Shown: in pieces, positions 40,301 to 48,693 of the stretch | How the letters are laid out: every line of letters begins with the position of its first letter | How positions within the stretch are numbered: position 1 is the stretch's first letter | Assembly (NCBI GenBank): GCA_028289405.1 | Contig: JANQPP010000115.1 | Span: 1 to 64,000 of the forward strand | DNA: 64,000 nt | Source of the DNA: Pirellulales bacterium | GTDB lineage: Bacteria; Planctomycetota; Planctomycetia; Pirellulales; JANQPP01 | Direction of reading: 5' to 3' | The notes under the pieces: model-generated | What the model was told of the DNA's origin: nothing | Database searches by the model: none | The model's input: only the letters and a program-made list of their open reading frames with translations | Position numbers and translations under genes: made by a program

Positions 40301-41162
40301 CGCGATGCAGCCAACTATCCGGGTTGACGACCGCGAGCTGAGCTTCAAAGTCAGCCAAGGCTGCGTCCGTCCTGCCAAGCTGGGCCTTGAGTTCGGCCGC
40401 GCGGGTCGCCATTTCGATCTGGCGAAAGCGGTCCTGGAGATTCTTCGCTAGTGAAGCATACCGTTCGAGGGCCGCTTCGGTCGCGCCTTCCTCGGCGAGA
40501 ATGGCCGCGATCTCTTCTTGAACTTGGACATCGCCCGGAAAGAGCGCTTCGAGTTGTTCCCAAACTTTTAGGGCTTCGTCGGCACGCCCCGTGCGCTGGT
40601 AAATACGTCCCAGGTCCTGAAAGATGCCGAGCATGTCGGCGCGGGCTGGCTTCCGCTCGATGGCGCGGCGCATGGCCTCGGCAGCGGCATCGACTTCGCC
40701 CAACAGCACGAGTGTCTTGCCCAGGTAGTAGCTGGCGAGCGGCTGCTCAGGGAGCAGCTTCTCGGCTTTTTCGAGTGAAGCGGCAGCCAGGGCATCCTGG
40801 CCTCTCTGCATCTGGACCATGCCCAGAATGAGCCAAATGTTTCCATCGCCGGTGCTCTCGGCCTCGGCTTGCAGCGACTCGACGAATTCGCCGAGCGATC
40901 CCCGACCGACATGAAAGCCGTAGACCTTGTCCAGCGCCGTGCCTAATCTTGGTCGCCGCTTAAGCAACTGGAGAAAACGCTCGGCGGCAACCCGCTCTTG
41001 CCGCTCCTCGACCGTTTCTTCCGTGGGCTGTATTTGGGATGTCTGCTCTCCCGGTTCCGGTGCTTGTGCCGCGAGTGATGGACCGTGGATTCCAGGCACC
41101 CCGAAAACGGCCGCGGTTATGAACAGAAAAGCAGCCAAACACCTTCGTCTCGGATACGACAT
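34383..41162 (-). CDS. Giant exported TPR-repeat protein
   Basis: 2259 residues from ATG 41162, chosen since the signal peptide (RRRCLAAFLFITAAVFGVPG) follows at once; an in-frame ORF extends to 41228. Residues about 60-1100 are tandem tetratricopeptide repeats of 34 residues (for example PLASYYLGKTLVLLGEVDAA, NPELRLALVEALATEDRYAD). The later part holds more irregular repeats up to about 2000, with an acidic Asp/Glu-rich tail region. TPR solenoids bind other proteins. A promoter-like sequence lies just upstream. Together with the DUF1583-like and cysteine-cluster proteins, and with MoxR/vWA genes divergent from it, it may scaffold a cell-envelope complex (inference). Confidence 0.9.
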   Translation of the reverse strand: MSYPRRRCLAAFLFITAAVFGVPGIHGPSLAAQAPEPGEQTSQIQPTEETVEERQERVAAERFLQLLKRRPRLGTALDKVYGFHVGRGSLGEFVESLQAEAESTGDGNIWLILGMVQMQRGQDALAAASLEKAEKLLPEQPLASYYLGKTLVLLGEVDAAAEAMRRAIERKPARADMLGIFQDLGRIYQRTGRADEALKVWEQLEALFPGDVQVQEEIAAILAEEGATEAALERYASLAKNLQDRFRQIEMATRAAELKAQLGRTDAALADFEAQLAVVNPDSWLHRDLRRRIEEIFWSNADVDGLVAYYQKWIEQHPEDVDAMMRIARVLSIQQRMPEAEKWFREAIAKAPSNPELRLALVEALATEDRYADAADEMAALVELQPENADYIVRWGELVFNDTERTEQQRREESNAIWRRLLDQRGDDPVTVARVADLFRGSGSNEAAIEQYRAAIELAPSEPQYREYLGEFLHRLNRKEEALAVWRELASGERRTRDNLVRLSEVFSTFGYAEEALAAISAACEMNPTFGHLARYAELLREASQFDAALAQLDRAEELAEDPELRELVIEERIKNYQASGTLAERIAETESAAQGSQSEDAATWRLLALLRDANRKFQLACDAAAKATELDPGNPLLWETAATIQERAGRFGDAVKSYRKLATLDRRFLSNYLTQIASLEMRMGNIDAALSAGEQLIASAPGNSEHYRYFADLCFRVGQPERGLDVLRRGVRGNPNDQEALLYLARKMAEEFRTEEAIEIYWRAYDLAHDVEGKTAVIEPLTELYLRTNRFQTLLDRLELLSRERNQPREGLLLVAAAHQAAGDLGMAKQLLERLAREDSRNTELLQQLVKLSRLEYDFESAAEYQKRLVAAAPTPENEYQLANILLELNDIDQAEALWMKLSQRKHDSAALGNAISTLLQKEQFDTAAALIEREMSTNASNWEVLGPAMIVYARMDRGEDSQAVAERVHTLNVDPAEPTAKVKEEIARRALRRNANAPRYDPYAQLGEPSRLMQLTYQLKQALAPGSSNSYYGSRNQVFTPSCFQDVQAIAYCVPFVVGGENFDERAHIAREVDQALASEDVEQLWWAIFSLLWQDPRMQHSQPSNERYVQCLDALVELGDGTAASQQLSRLVNQRRQRGNNQETAAEPLSREELEQARKWSGLAARANPQMPNYYDLFLAGELARAGQEGAALKLIDRYIESAQNSSNAEVAMLQAISVMTSDQMNMELSPEMLQKVRKLLTTSLQGLKHHRNPANRGFGQQFGMLVKQLVERDELEEALTVVDEILQWQAARTEKLRPSQRQGQQAQSGPLNYGRVVNGRYEQTVISFPPASGYFSADAIYTMYGLYEACQDDPTRRATVQSRLESWTRESANDPYLGLVRNIASAAFAYWNEDREATTVALERAETLSVGDSFTSLAQARLFFDARKYEEALQVVESLRPTNQKMLVDRELTILQLVLQMGDLERAKRSAQKLFALRLPGETEFKLAELMYQLGMKDLGDRMMGRIRRRAGGNQNTLIQLMNRYAASGEDEAAAEIARQVIRRTSPRGSRNYYTSENQQHEQALRILAQTERLEPLITRYEELVERSPQNTKLVDKLAAFYEAAGRRQDAQQLRIKVAEDSPSDPRSLLAAGQRLAQLRKHDEAVEKYIAAIVKSPALLNDSYYEMRTSFEEAKAWGQLTDALVSAGIRKFRESYRLSEIASELMREKNEEALNRLLGAGLDALSWQELTRAFYSFSPTDVTLNEEVVALLRKRLVDTDESFDGVGQNVYIYSRSSNGRTRGFVQGIASLVTAEDDLREDVAESMANRLEKNERALFPRALLALIHVEDEDFEAAHSAMAPLVQKEEKRLEDALAIWCVASTLTHDAKQPALACDLLESIEDRSIWEQYGSSGFQYTAESLLAYSYEQSGRHAEARRILVQVMETEKIDERQNQYNPGYGEYQYIRSLSSLAQRFLKMGYPAEAFIAYRKAFADKSRLERSNRWGGNLQRERERIEQQIAEKTTAEVILNLVAEAIERTDDSESESQASVADAAGFLTEPEIQHHSLIDVRVSMPLEQFTLKITEDEALRQAVATWLNDHPVDPHASLSSLVTRLLVCHAAEDEAETASTSVAIVAWAERQGVFESNASGTSHTTGLENPQNITGDEPDPPKDAASKETQTAKLPQELLLALAASHLQGEGIDNAQVVALLEYAASSAKSLEEEALADSLQCQIAKHVAETDPDRARATFMNLLDGLLPPVDGTTAGPTAEAIP

Positions 41163-41209
41163 GGTGGCCCCATCCACTGGGAGTTGAAATGTGAGACAAT
41201 TAAGATCAA

Positions 41210-41238
41210 ATTTAAGGCAAACCGGCAAGAGCCGTCAA
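41210..41238 (-). promoter_or_regulatory. Sigma-70-like promoter of the giant TPR operon
   Basis: On the minus strand TTGACG (41238-41233), a 17-base spacer and TTAAAT (41215-41210). The predicted start is near 41203, giving a leader of about 40 bases before ATG 41162. The spacing is ideal; the -10 matches 4 of 6. Confidence 0.5.
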
Positions 41239-41389
41239 ATCTATTCAGACGCGGCTGGATCAAAGCTCGACAAACGGGGTTTGATTTCCTCGATCGGAAA
41301 AAAATTCGTCGTGGTGCTTCCGGTCCGCTATGATTCGGCCGATGTGGACCGTATGCCGTGTAGTAGCCATCGAGGACAGGAAGAGACGC

Positions 41390-42406
41390 ATGACCGACGT
41401 GGATGACGCACTTCGAGCGGACCTGGATCGATTTCGGGAAGATTTTCAACGGCTCCGCGACGAGATCGGCAAGGTGATCGTCGGCCAGCGCGACATCGTG
41501 GACGGCGTTTTGTCCGCCCTCATTGCCGGAGGGCATGTCTTGCTCGAGGGCGTGCCTGGGCTCGGCAAGACTTTGCTCGTCCGGACTTTGGCCAGTGTAC
41601 TGCATGCCCATTTTTCTCGGATTCAATTCACGCCCGATCTAATGCCGGCGGACTTGATCGGCACGAACGTGATGCTCGAGTCGGAGGGGGGAGGGGCCCG
41701 TAGCTTTCGTTTCGAACCTGGTCCGATTTTCTCCAACCTGGTGTTGGCCGATGAGATCAATAGAGCCACGCCCAAAACGCAATCCGCCTTGCTCGAAGCG
41801 ATGCAGGAGCGCAGTGTCACGGTGGCTGGGGAGACCCACACGCTAGACCAGATGTTCTTCGTCATGGCGACGCAAAATCCTTTGGAGATGGAAGGGACCT
41901 ACCCGTTGCCGGAAGCCCAGCTTGACCGCTTCCTCTGCAAACTGCTCGTCCCTTTTCCGAGCACAGAAGAGATCGAGGCCATTCTCGACCGGACGACCGA
42001 ATCGGCCACGCCGAAGACTGAACCGCTGTTTCCATCGAGCCGCATTTTGGAGATGTCACAACTGGCTCGGCGCATCCCGGTGGGCGCCGAAGTGCGCCGC
42101 TATGCGATCCACGCCGTGATGGCAACGCATCCGGAACAGGACCTTGCCGCGCCGCTCACTCGGCAATTCGTGCGGTATGGCAGCAGCCCTCGCGGTGCCC
42201 AGGCGGTAATGCTCACCGCGAAAATCAACGCGATTCTGGACCAGCGTTATCACGTCGCGCGGGAGGACATTCAAGCGGTCGCGGCGAACTGCCTTCGCCA
42301 CCGCGTGTTGCTCAACTTCAAAGGCCAGGCGGAGAACATTACGACGGATACAATTATTCAAGACATTTTCGAACATCTGAGCCAACCTCAGGTGGCATCC
42401 ACGTAA
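41390..42406 (+). CDS. MoxR-family AAA+ ATPase
   Basis: 338 residues from ATG 41390, which has AGGA upstream; the frame is open to 41330. MoxR ATPases are chaperones that mature vWA-domain partners encoded beside them. Walker A is GVPGLGKT; Walker B is [20 protein letters not shown]; sensor 1 is [20 protein letters not shown], followed by AQLDRF; the lid domain comes after about 230. All catalytic motifs are intact. It is the first gene of a four-gene string with DUF58 and two vWA genes. A TATGAT hexamer at 41330-41335 could be its -10 element, but no matching -35 was found. Confidence 0.95.
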   Translation: MTDVDDALRADLDRFREDFQRLRDEIGKVIVGQRDIVDGVLSALIAGGHVLLEGVPGLGKTLLVRTLASVLHAHFSRIQFTPDLMPADLIGTNVMLESEGGGARSFRFEPGPIFSNLVLADEINRATPKTQSALLEAMQERSVTVAGETHTLDQMFFVMATQNPLEMEGTYPLPEAQLDRFLCKLLVPFPSTEEIEAILDRTTESATPKTEPLFPSSRILEMSQLARRIPVGAEVRRYAIHAVMATHPEQDLAAPLTRQFVRYGSSPRGAQAVMLTAKINAILDQRYHVAREDIQAVAANCLRHRVLLNFKGQAENITTDTIIQDIFEHLSQPQVAST

Positions 42407-42486
42407 GACAGACGCCCCGCCGCGAATCGGTTCCAGGTCGAGACTCCGCTACCGATCGCCGCGATTTCCTCGGACATTCCTTCATT

Positions 42487-43365
42487 ATGGCGCTATTCGA
42501 TTCGGAATTCCTGAAGCGGCTGGAATACCTGTCGCTCGTGTCGCGCCGAGTCTTCCGAGGCCAACTGTTGGCCCAGCGCCGCACCAAACAATTGGGGGGC
42601 GGCATCGAATTTGCCGACCATCGCGAATACGCGCCCGGTGATGACCTGCGCTATCTCGACTGGAATATTTACGCCCGCTTCGGCGACGTACTGTTAAAGC
42701 GATTTCAGGAAGAGGAAGACTTGCACGTCTATTTTCTCCTGGACGCATCGCGGAGCATGGGCCACGGTTCCGCCGAAAAGTTTGACTTTGCCCGCCAGGT
42801 TACCGCCGCGTTGGCGTATATCGCGTTGGCGGATATGGATCGCGTAAGCATCACGTCGTATGCCGACGACGTGCAAGACGCGATGCCATTGACGCGGGGC
42901 AAGGATCGCATTCTCGCCATATTGAGTTTTCTGGAAAGCCTCGGCACTTCCGGAAAAGCGACGCGCCTCAACGAAGTCGCGCAACATTTGGTGCAACGCA
43001 CGCAGCGAACCGGATTGGTGGTCATCCTGAGTGATTTTTATGATCAGGAAGGATTTCAGGAGGGCGTCGATTTTTTGCGCTACCGCCGGTTCGAACCCCA
43101 TCTGATTCAGGTGCATACCACGGAAGAAGCGAATCCGACTTGGCTGGGAGACATCGAATTGGAAGAAGTGGAAACTGGCGAGCGTCGAAAGTTGACGATC
43201 ACGGAACGAAAACTGCGGCAATACAAACAACTGTATCAAGAATTTCTTCAGTCCCTGGACGTCTATTGCCGCACGTATTCCATCAGTTGCACCCGGACCA
43301 CCACCGACATTCCCTTTGATGAGCTTGTCCTGCGCATGATGCGTGCTTCCGCGGTCACTTCGTGA
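42487..43365 (+). CDS. DUF58 domain protein
   Basis: 292 residues. The DUF58 signature EYAPGDDLRYLDWNIYARFG is at about residues 45-64, preceded by QRRTKQLGGGIEFADHREYA, and a vWA-like fold follows with a MIDAS-type DASRSMG (about 89). No membrane helix is seen, so it is cytoplasmic, as MoxR-linked DUF58 proteins often are. It lies 80 bp after moxR and 6 bp before the BatA gene. It is probably a MoxR client or adaptor. Confidence 0.92.
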   Translation: MALFDSEFLKRLEYLSLVSRRVFRGQLLAQRRTKQLGGGIEFADHREYAPGDDLRYLDWNIYARFGDVLLKRFQEEEDLHVYFLLDASRSMGHGSAEKFDFARQVTAALAYIALADMDRVSITSYADDVQDAMPLTRGKDRILAILSFLESLGTSGKATRLNEVAQHLVQRTQRTGLVVILSDFYDQEGFQEGVDFLRYRRFEPHLIQVHTTEEANPTWLGDIELEEVETGERRKLTITERKLRQYKQLYQEFLQSLDVYCRTYSISCTRTTTDIPFDELVLRMMRASAVTS

Positions 43366-43371
43366 ACAAAC

Positions 43372-45543
43372 ATGAATCTGCTCGATTTCGCGAATCCGGT
43401 CGGGTGGTGGTGGGGCTTGCTTGCCGTTCCCATCGTGGTGCTCTACGTGCTCAAGCTGAGGGTTCGCCGTCAGCCCGTGCCGACGCTGCTGTTTTGGGAC
43501 CGCCTGTTTGACGAAAAGCGGCCGCGCTCATGGTGGCAGAAGTTGCGGCAGCTTTTTTCGCTGCTGCTGCAATTGGCGTTCTTGGCCCTGCTGGTTACCG
43601 CGCTCGTCGATCCTTTGTGGAGTTGGCAGCGGCAAAGGCAGCGGCGGATCGTCCTCGTGATGGACAATTCGGCCAGCATGCGGGCTCTCGAAGCGGATGG
43701 GCAGTCTCGGCTGGAGATGGCCAAGGCAGCGGCGTCCGCGTTGGTACGTTCGTTGCGTGGCAGGGACCGCATGGCGATCGTTACCGCCGGAGGACCGCCA
43801 AGAGTGATCATCGGAATGACCGACCACCAGAGGACACTGCTTTCCGCGATTGAGCGATTGCCCACCACGGATGGTCCGACCAACATTGCCACGTGCGTGG
43901 AATTGGCGAATCGCCTGTTGGCCGAGCATGACGCCGAAACCGACCGCGGCGCGCGGGAGGAGGAAACAGATTTCATGCGAGAAACGGTCGTGCTGTCGGA
44001 TGGCTGTTTCGACGGCTTGCCGGAGCTAGCCGCGCGGGAGCACGTTAAGCTCTATGGCATCGGTACGCCGCTGGACAACGTGGGCATCACGCGCTATCAG
44101 GTTCGGAGGAGTCTGCTCGACGCGGTTGGCTATCAGGTACTGTTGGACGTGACGAACTTTTCCGAAGAGCCGCTTTCTTGCCGCGTCGAACTGAATCTTG
44201 AAGGCGAACTGATCGACGTCATCCCGTTGGAGTTGGAGCCAGGCGCCACCGAGACCCGAATTCTCGATCATACGACGCCCAAGGGCGGCCGTTTGGTCGC
44301 GACGTTGGACACCGAAGATCCGCTAGAGGCGGATAACTCCGCCGTGGCCGTGCTGCCGGCGCGAAGGAGGTTTCCCGTGGTGCTCGTGACCGAGGGGAAC
44401 CTCTTCCTCAAGAGCGTGCTGGAGGCGATTCCGCTGGTCGACTTGCGGATGACGGCCGAACTGCCCGACGCGGCTCCCGGTGGGGGCATTCTTGTCCTGG
44501 ATCGGAAAGTCCCCGCTCAATTGCCCGCGGGACGCATTTTGGTGATTGATCCGCAAGAAGATTGTGACGCATGGAAGCTGGGCGAACCGATTTCGCAACC
44601 GATTGTCGCATCGGTCGACACGGAATCGCCGCTCACGCAGCACGTGCGGCTGGATAACGTGCTGTTCCCCGGGGCTCGCGAGTTGACATTCGACAGCGAT
44701 GTGGAACCGTTGATTCAGGATCCTTTGGACCAGCCCTTATTGGCACGAGTCTCACGACCGGGCGGCGACGTGATCGTGCTGACTTGCAGTCTGGAAAAAG
44801 GTGACTTGCCGTTGCGGATCGCTTTTCCCGTACTGGCAAAGAATGCGGTCGAATGGTTTCAGGGCAACTCGGGTGAATTGCGTCCGGCCATCTCCACCGG
44901 CCAAATTGCCACGCTTGAAGTACCGGCCACTTGGCCTGACCCAATGGTGGCTGGCGAGAACTCCGCCAATGACGGTGCCCCATTCGATGACACTGATGTG
45001 ACCGTCGAGGAAACCGAAGAGAAGGACGATGGCGTCGTGGCCGTTGCCGAGGACGCGAAGGATGTCGCCATCGTGGAACAATCAACGGATGGCGCAGTGC
45101 AAAATCTGGTGTTGTGGAGTCCTTTGCGGCGGACCACACCGATTACCGCCACGAACCAGCAGGTCACCGTCGGTCCGCTGTTGGAAACCGGTCTCTGGAC
45201 CGTGCGCCCCGCCGAAAGGGAAGGCGTCACGCAAGAAACTACTAGTAGCCAACAGGCCACGAATCTCTCGGCAGCGAATTCGCCCACTTCGACTTCGATT
45301 CGGAATGGCACGGATGCGGAATCGGCTGACGCTGATGCGGATCGCCTGCTCGATGTTTCCATCGCCTGCAATTTAGCTAACGAGTCGGAAAGCGACCTCC
45401 GTCCTCGCGGTGAATTGGAGAGTACCGATGCGTTGCCGTTGCTTTCCGTCGGCGGGCATTCGCTCTGGCTCTATTTGACGTGCTTGGCGGCGGGTCTCAT
45501 CACCGCCGAGTGGTGGCTGTATCAGCGAAGGATTGTGGGATGA
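43372..45543 (+). CDS. BatA/vWA membrane protein
   Basis: 723 residues. It begins with the BatA N-terminal domain (LLDFANPVGWWWGLLAVPIV, membrane helix 1, and QLFSLLLQLAFLALLVTALV, helix 2), then a vWA domain with MIDAS DNSASM (about residue 99), TDGPTNIAT and VLSDGCFDG. A beta-rich middle is followed by a low-complexity acidic stretch (about 535-570). A C-terminal helix (LWLYLTCLAAGLITAEWWLY) closes the protein. The vWA region thus lies between two membrane anchors. The stop overlaps the next gene's ATG by four bases (ATGA). Confidence 0.92.
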   Translation: MNLLDFANPVGWWWGLLAVPIVVLYVLKLRVRRQPVPTLLFWDRLFDEKRPRSWWQKLRQLFSLLLQLAFLALLVTALVDPLWSWQRQRQRRIVLVMDNSASMRALEADGQSRLEMAKAAASALVRSLRGRDRMAIVTAGGPPRVIIGMTDHQRTLLSAIERLPTTDGPTNIATCVELANRLLAEHDAETDRGAREEETDFMRETVVLSDGCFDGLPELAAREHVKLYGIGTPLDNVGITRYQVRRSLLDAVGYQVLLDVTNFSEEPLSCRVELNLEGELIDVIPLELEPGATETRILDHTTPKGGRLVATLDTEDPLEADNSAVAVLPARRRFPVVLVTEGNLFLKSVLEAIPLVDLRMTAELPDAAPGGGILVLDRKVPAQLPAGRILVIDPQEDCDAWKLGEPISQPIVASVDTESPLTQHVRLDNVLFPGARELTFDSDVEPLIQDPLDQPLLARVSRPGGDVIVLTCSLEKGDLPLRIAFPVLAKNAVEWFQGNSGELRPAISTGQIATLEVPATWPDPMVAGENSANDGAPFDDTDVTVEETEEKDDGVVAVAEDAKDVAIVEQSTDGAVQNLVLWSPLRRTTPITATNQQVTVGPLLETGLWTVRPAEREGVTQETTSSQQATNLSAANSPTSTSIRNGTDAESADADADRLLDVSIACNLANESESDLRPRGELESTDALPLLSVGGHSLWLYLTCLAAGLITAEWWLYQRRIVG

Positions 45544-48095
45544 GCCCTGGCGACGCGGGATTTGCGCTCGATGTGGTCCGCCCGTATATGCTGGCGGTCC
45601 TGCTGTTGTTGCTGCCCGTCGCCTGGTATTTCTGCCGCAGCTTAAGTGACTTGCCACGCTGGCAACGAAGGATCTCGTTCCTTTGCCGCTCCGCCATCAT
45701 CGTATTGCTGGTGTTAGCCCTGGCCGGCTTGGTCTGGCTGAGTCCCACCACTCGGCAATACGTGGTCGTGGCGATCGACCGGTCGTTGAGTATCGACGAT
45801 AGCGCTGCCCAGGTGATCGATTCGTTCGTGACGTCCGCGCGATCGCAAGCCGGCAACAACGACGTCCGCTTCATGAATTTCGCCACCGAGCCCTCCGGTG
45901 TTGCCGCGACGGTGGACTCATTGCCGGAGATCGACGAAGAGCAAGCTCGAAGCACGAATCTGGCGGCCACCATGGAGATGGCGGCGGCCGCCATCCCCCC
46001 CGGCTATGTGCCCCATGTCGTGCTGCTGACCGATGGCCGAGAAACGACCGGTGACGCGGTTCAAGCCGCGGCGCATAGCGCCGTGCCGGTCAGCGTCGTG
46101 CCCCTGCCCGTTCGGGACGATCCGGAAGTCCAGGTGGCCGAAGCCACCGCGCCGGCCGAAGTTCGGCAAGGCGAGCCGTTCTATGTTGAAGTCGTGGTCG
46201 TGTCCAACCATGAAGACGAGGGTTTCATCGACGTTTATCGCGGTGACATCCTCATCACGGAACAAGCCAAGCCGTTGAAAGTCAAACCGGGAGAAAACCG
46301 CTTCCGGTTTCGCCAAGCCATCGATGACCAGCGGCAAACCGATTACGTGGTTCGAATTCGCGGGTTTACGGACACGTTGCTCGATAACAATACCGCGTCG
46401 GCGGTGGTCTTCGCCGCGGGGAAGCCGGCCGTCCTCGTGGTCGATTCCGAATTGAGGGAAACGAATCATTTGCGCTGGGCGCTCGAAGAGCAGGATATTT
46501 CGGTGCAGATTCGGCCCGTGGAAGGCGTTCCACGCTCCCTCGCGGAATTGCAGAAATTCGACTGTCTGGTGCTTTCCAATGTGCCTGCCACGTCGCTTTC
46601 CCTGCAGCAAATGGAGATCGTGCGCACCTACGTGGAGAGTCTTGGCGGCGGATTGGTCATGATTGGGGGCGACCAGTCGTTCGGGCTCGGCGGATACTAT
46701 AAGACGACGCTAGAAGAAATCTTGCCCGTGCGCAGCAACTTCGAAAAGGAGAAGGAAAAACCGAGCCTGGCGATGGTGCTGGTGATCGATAAATCGGGCT
46801 CGATGGGAGGCCAGAAGATCGAACTGGCGAAAGACGCGGCCAAAGGTACCGCCGAATTGCTCGGGGCCAAGGACCAGCTCGGCGTGATCGCCTTCGACGG
46901 CGGCAGCTATTGGATTAGCGAAATTCACTCCGCTGCCGATAAAGGCTACATCATTGACCGCATCAGCACGATCGAGGCTAGTGGGGGCACGAACATTTAT
47001 CCCGCCCTCAGCGACGCCTACGACGCGCTCGCTTCCACGACCGCCAAGTTGAAACATGTCATCTTGTTGACGGACGGGCATAGCGCGCCCGGTGATTTTG
47101 AAGGCATCGCGCAAGATATGGTCGCCGCGCGCATCACGCTGAGCAGCGTCGCCGTGGGACAACAGGCCGACCAAGACCTGCTCGAACGATTGGCCAACAC
47201 GGGCGGCGGCCGCTACTACATGTGTGACGATCCCACGAACGTTCCGCAAATCTTCGCGAAGGAGACGGTCGAGGCGTCCAAATCGGCGATCAATGAACTG
47301 CCTTTCGTGCCGCTGCTGGTGCGGCCCACTCAAGTCCTTACGGGCATCGACTTGGAAACGGCTCCATTTCTACTGGGGTATGTGATGACACGGCCCAAGC
47401 CGACCGCGGAGTTTATTCTGGCCAGCGAAGCGGGTGATCCCGTGCTCGTGTGGTGGAGGTACGGCTTGGGCATGGCGGTCGCATTTACTTCCGACGCGAA
47501 GAGCCAATGGGCCGCGGAATGGCTGACGTGGCCCGATTTTGGATTGTTTTGGGCACAAGTCATTCGAAATGCGTTGCGCAAGAGCGAAACCAAGGGGGTC
47601 GAGGTGGAGATCGTCCGCCGTGGAGAACAGGCCCGCATCGTCGTCGACGCGGTCGATCTTGCTGGCAGATATGTGAACCAGGCGGAAACTCATTTAAACG
47701 CGATTCGCCCCGGACTCGCGCGGCAGGAACTCGATTTACAACAGATGGCACCCGGCCGTTATGAAGCGGAACTTTCGACTGGCAAAGAGGGCGCCTACCA
47801 TCTTGAACTGTCCCAGCGCAAAAATGGTGTGGTCACCTTTCGGCAGACGCGCGGCTTCGTCGTCGGTTATCCCCATGAGTTGCGTTTAGGACCGCCGGAC
47901 GAGCCGCTGATGAAGCGCGTCGCCGCCGTATCGGGAGGGCGTTATGCTCCTGCGGTGGATGAAATTTTCAATCCCGGCGGCCGCATCGCGCAGCGGGCGA
48001 CCCACTTGTGGCCCTACTTGCTCATGGCAGCGCTCTGCCTATTTGTGTTCGACGTGGCGTTGCGACGGATCGACCTTTCACTCTGGCGGCGCTGA
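45540..48095 (+). CDS. Double-vWA membrane protein with glutamine-amidotransferase-like middle
   Basis: 851 residues. Two N-terminal helices (YMLAVLLLLLPVAWYF and SAIIVLLVLALAGLVWL) precede a first vWA region (VVVAIDRSLSIDD, VVLLTDGRETTGD). A middle segment of the class I glutamine-amidotransferase-like type follows (KPAVLVVDSELRETNHLRWA, YVESLGGGLVMIGGDQSFGL), without a catalytic triad. A second vWA domain has the full MIDAS VIDKSGSMGG and GGTNIYPALSDAYDAL, and a C-terminal helix ends it. ATG 45540 overlaps the stop of the BatA gene. Such proteins are planctomycete relatives of BatB/BatC-type surface factors, thought to be matured by MoxR. Confidence 0.92.
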   Translation: MSPGDAGFALDVVRPYMLAVLLLLLPVAWYFCRSLSDLPRWQRRISFLCRSAIIVLLVLALAGLVWLSPTTRQYVVVAIDRSLSIDDSAAQVIDSFVTSARSQAGNNDVRFMNFATEPSGVAATVDSLPEIDEEQARSTNLAATMEMAAAAIPPGYVPHVVLLTDGRETTGDAVQAAAHSAVPVSVVPLPVRDDPEVQVAEATAPAEVRQGEPFYVEVVVVSNHEDEGFIDVYRGDILITEQAKPLKVKPGENRFRFRQAIDDQRQTDYVVRIRGFTDTLLDNNTASAVVFAAGKPAVLVVDSELRETNHLRWALEEQDISVQIRPVEGVPRSLAELQKFDCLVLSNVPATSLSLQQMEIVRTYVESLGGGLVMIGGDQSFGLGGYYKTTLEEILPVRSNFEKEKEKPSLAMVLVIDKSGSMGGQKIELAKDAAKGTAELLGAKDQLGVIAFDGGSYWISEIHSAADKGYIIDRISTIEASGGTNIYPALSDAYDALASTTAKLKHVILLTDGHSAPGDFEGIAQDMVAARITLSSVAVGQQADQDLLERLANTGGGRYYMCDDPTNVPQIFAKETVEASKSAINELPFVPLLVRPTQVLTGIDLETAPFLLGYVMTRPKPTAEFILASEAGDPVLVWWRYGLGMAVAFTSDAKSQWAAEWLTWPDFGLFWAQVIRNALRKSETKGVEVEIVRRGEQARIVVDAVDLAGRYVNQAETHLNAIRPGLARQELDLQQMAPGRYEAELSTGKEGAYHLELSQRKNGVVTFRQTRGFVVGYPHELRLGPPDEPLMKRVAAVSGGRYAPAVDEIFNPGGRIAQRATHLWPYLLMAALCLFVFDVALRRIDLSLWRR

Positions 48096-48148
48096 TGCCA
48101 CATTGAAGACATGCAATCGGCAGTCGCGATATCTTTGTAACGTGCGTA

Positions 48149-48169
48149 TTCCGGTATGAGTTACCGGAA
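48149..48169 (+). terminator. Perfect 8-bp hairpin after the vWA operon
   Basis: TTCCGGTA-TGAGT-TACCGGAA, 53 bases past the stop of the last vWA gene. There is no T-run, so it may be a rho-aided terminator or an mRNA 3' stabiliser. Confidence 0.4.
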
Positions 48170-48381
48170 GACAGCTTCCGCGAGTATGGAATCGATCGCC
48201 GCCTATCGGGACTTCCCAGATCTGGATGTCTGGCTAACCACGCAGCGCACGGTGAACAATCAGCGCGGCAGATCGCCGCAAGAAAGTCGCGAGAATTAGC
48301 AAGATCGACCGGATACGCTGGAAATTCCCGAGAAAACGGCAAATCCTGCTGTCACGTGCAATTCGACGCGAAAGAGAAGAG

Positions 48382-48464
48382 CGGAGGGCACGGGACTCGA
48401 ACCCGCAACCGGTTACCCGGCACCACATTTCCAGTGTGGCCGCTAGCCAATTCGCTTACCCTCC
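48382..48464 (-). tRNA. tRNA-Ser (anticodon GGA)
   Basis: On the minus strand, acceptor arms GGAGGGT and GCCCTCC pair over seven bases with a discriminator G and no encoded CCA. The anticodon stem CCACA/TGTGG encloses the loop CTGGAAA, giving GGA for UCC/UCU serine codons. A long variable arm (CCGG-GTAA-CCGG) and a T-arm GCGGG-TTCGAGT-CCCGT complete a class II tRNA. The D-stem is short (two clear pairs). Confidence 0.95.
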
Positions 48465-48693
48465 CGAGGAAGCCCGACATGCCGTGGCGGTTCGGTCTAC
48501 ACGGTCATCGTCTCCGTAACTATATATATCCCAGTATGGAACGATTCGCAAAGGCCACTGGGCGGAGAGGGTAGGCGAGCGCCACGGGATTTCTAGCGGC
48601 CGTCCGGCGCGAAGCGCTGAATCGGCAAAACCGTAACGTGCGGAACAATTGACAACATCGCAGACTCTCAAGCCGGCGAAACAGGTATCGTGG

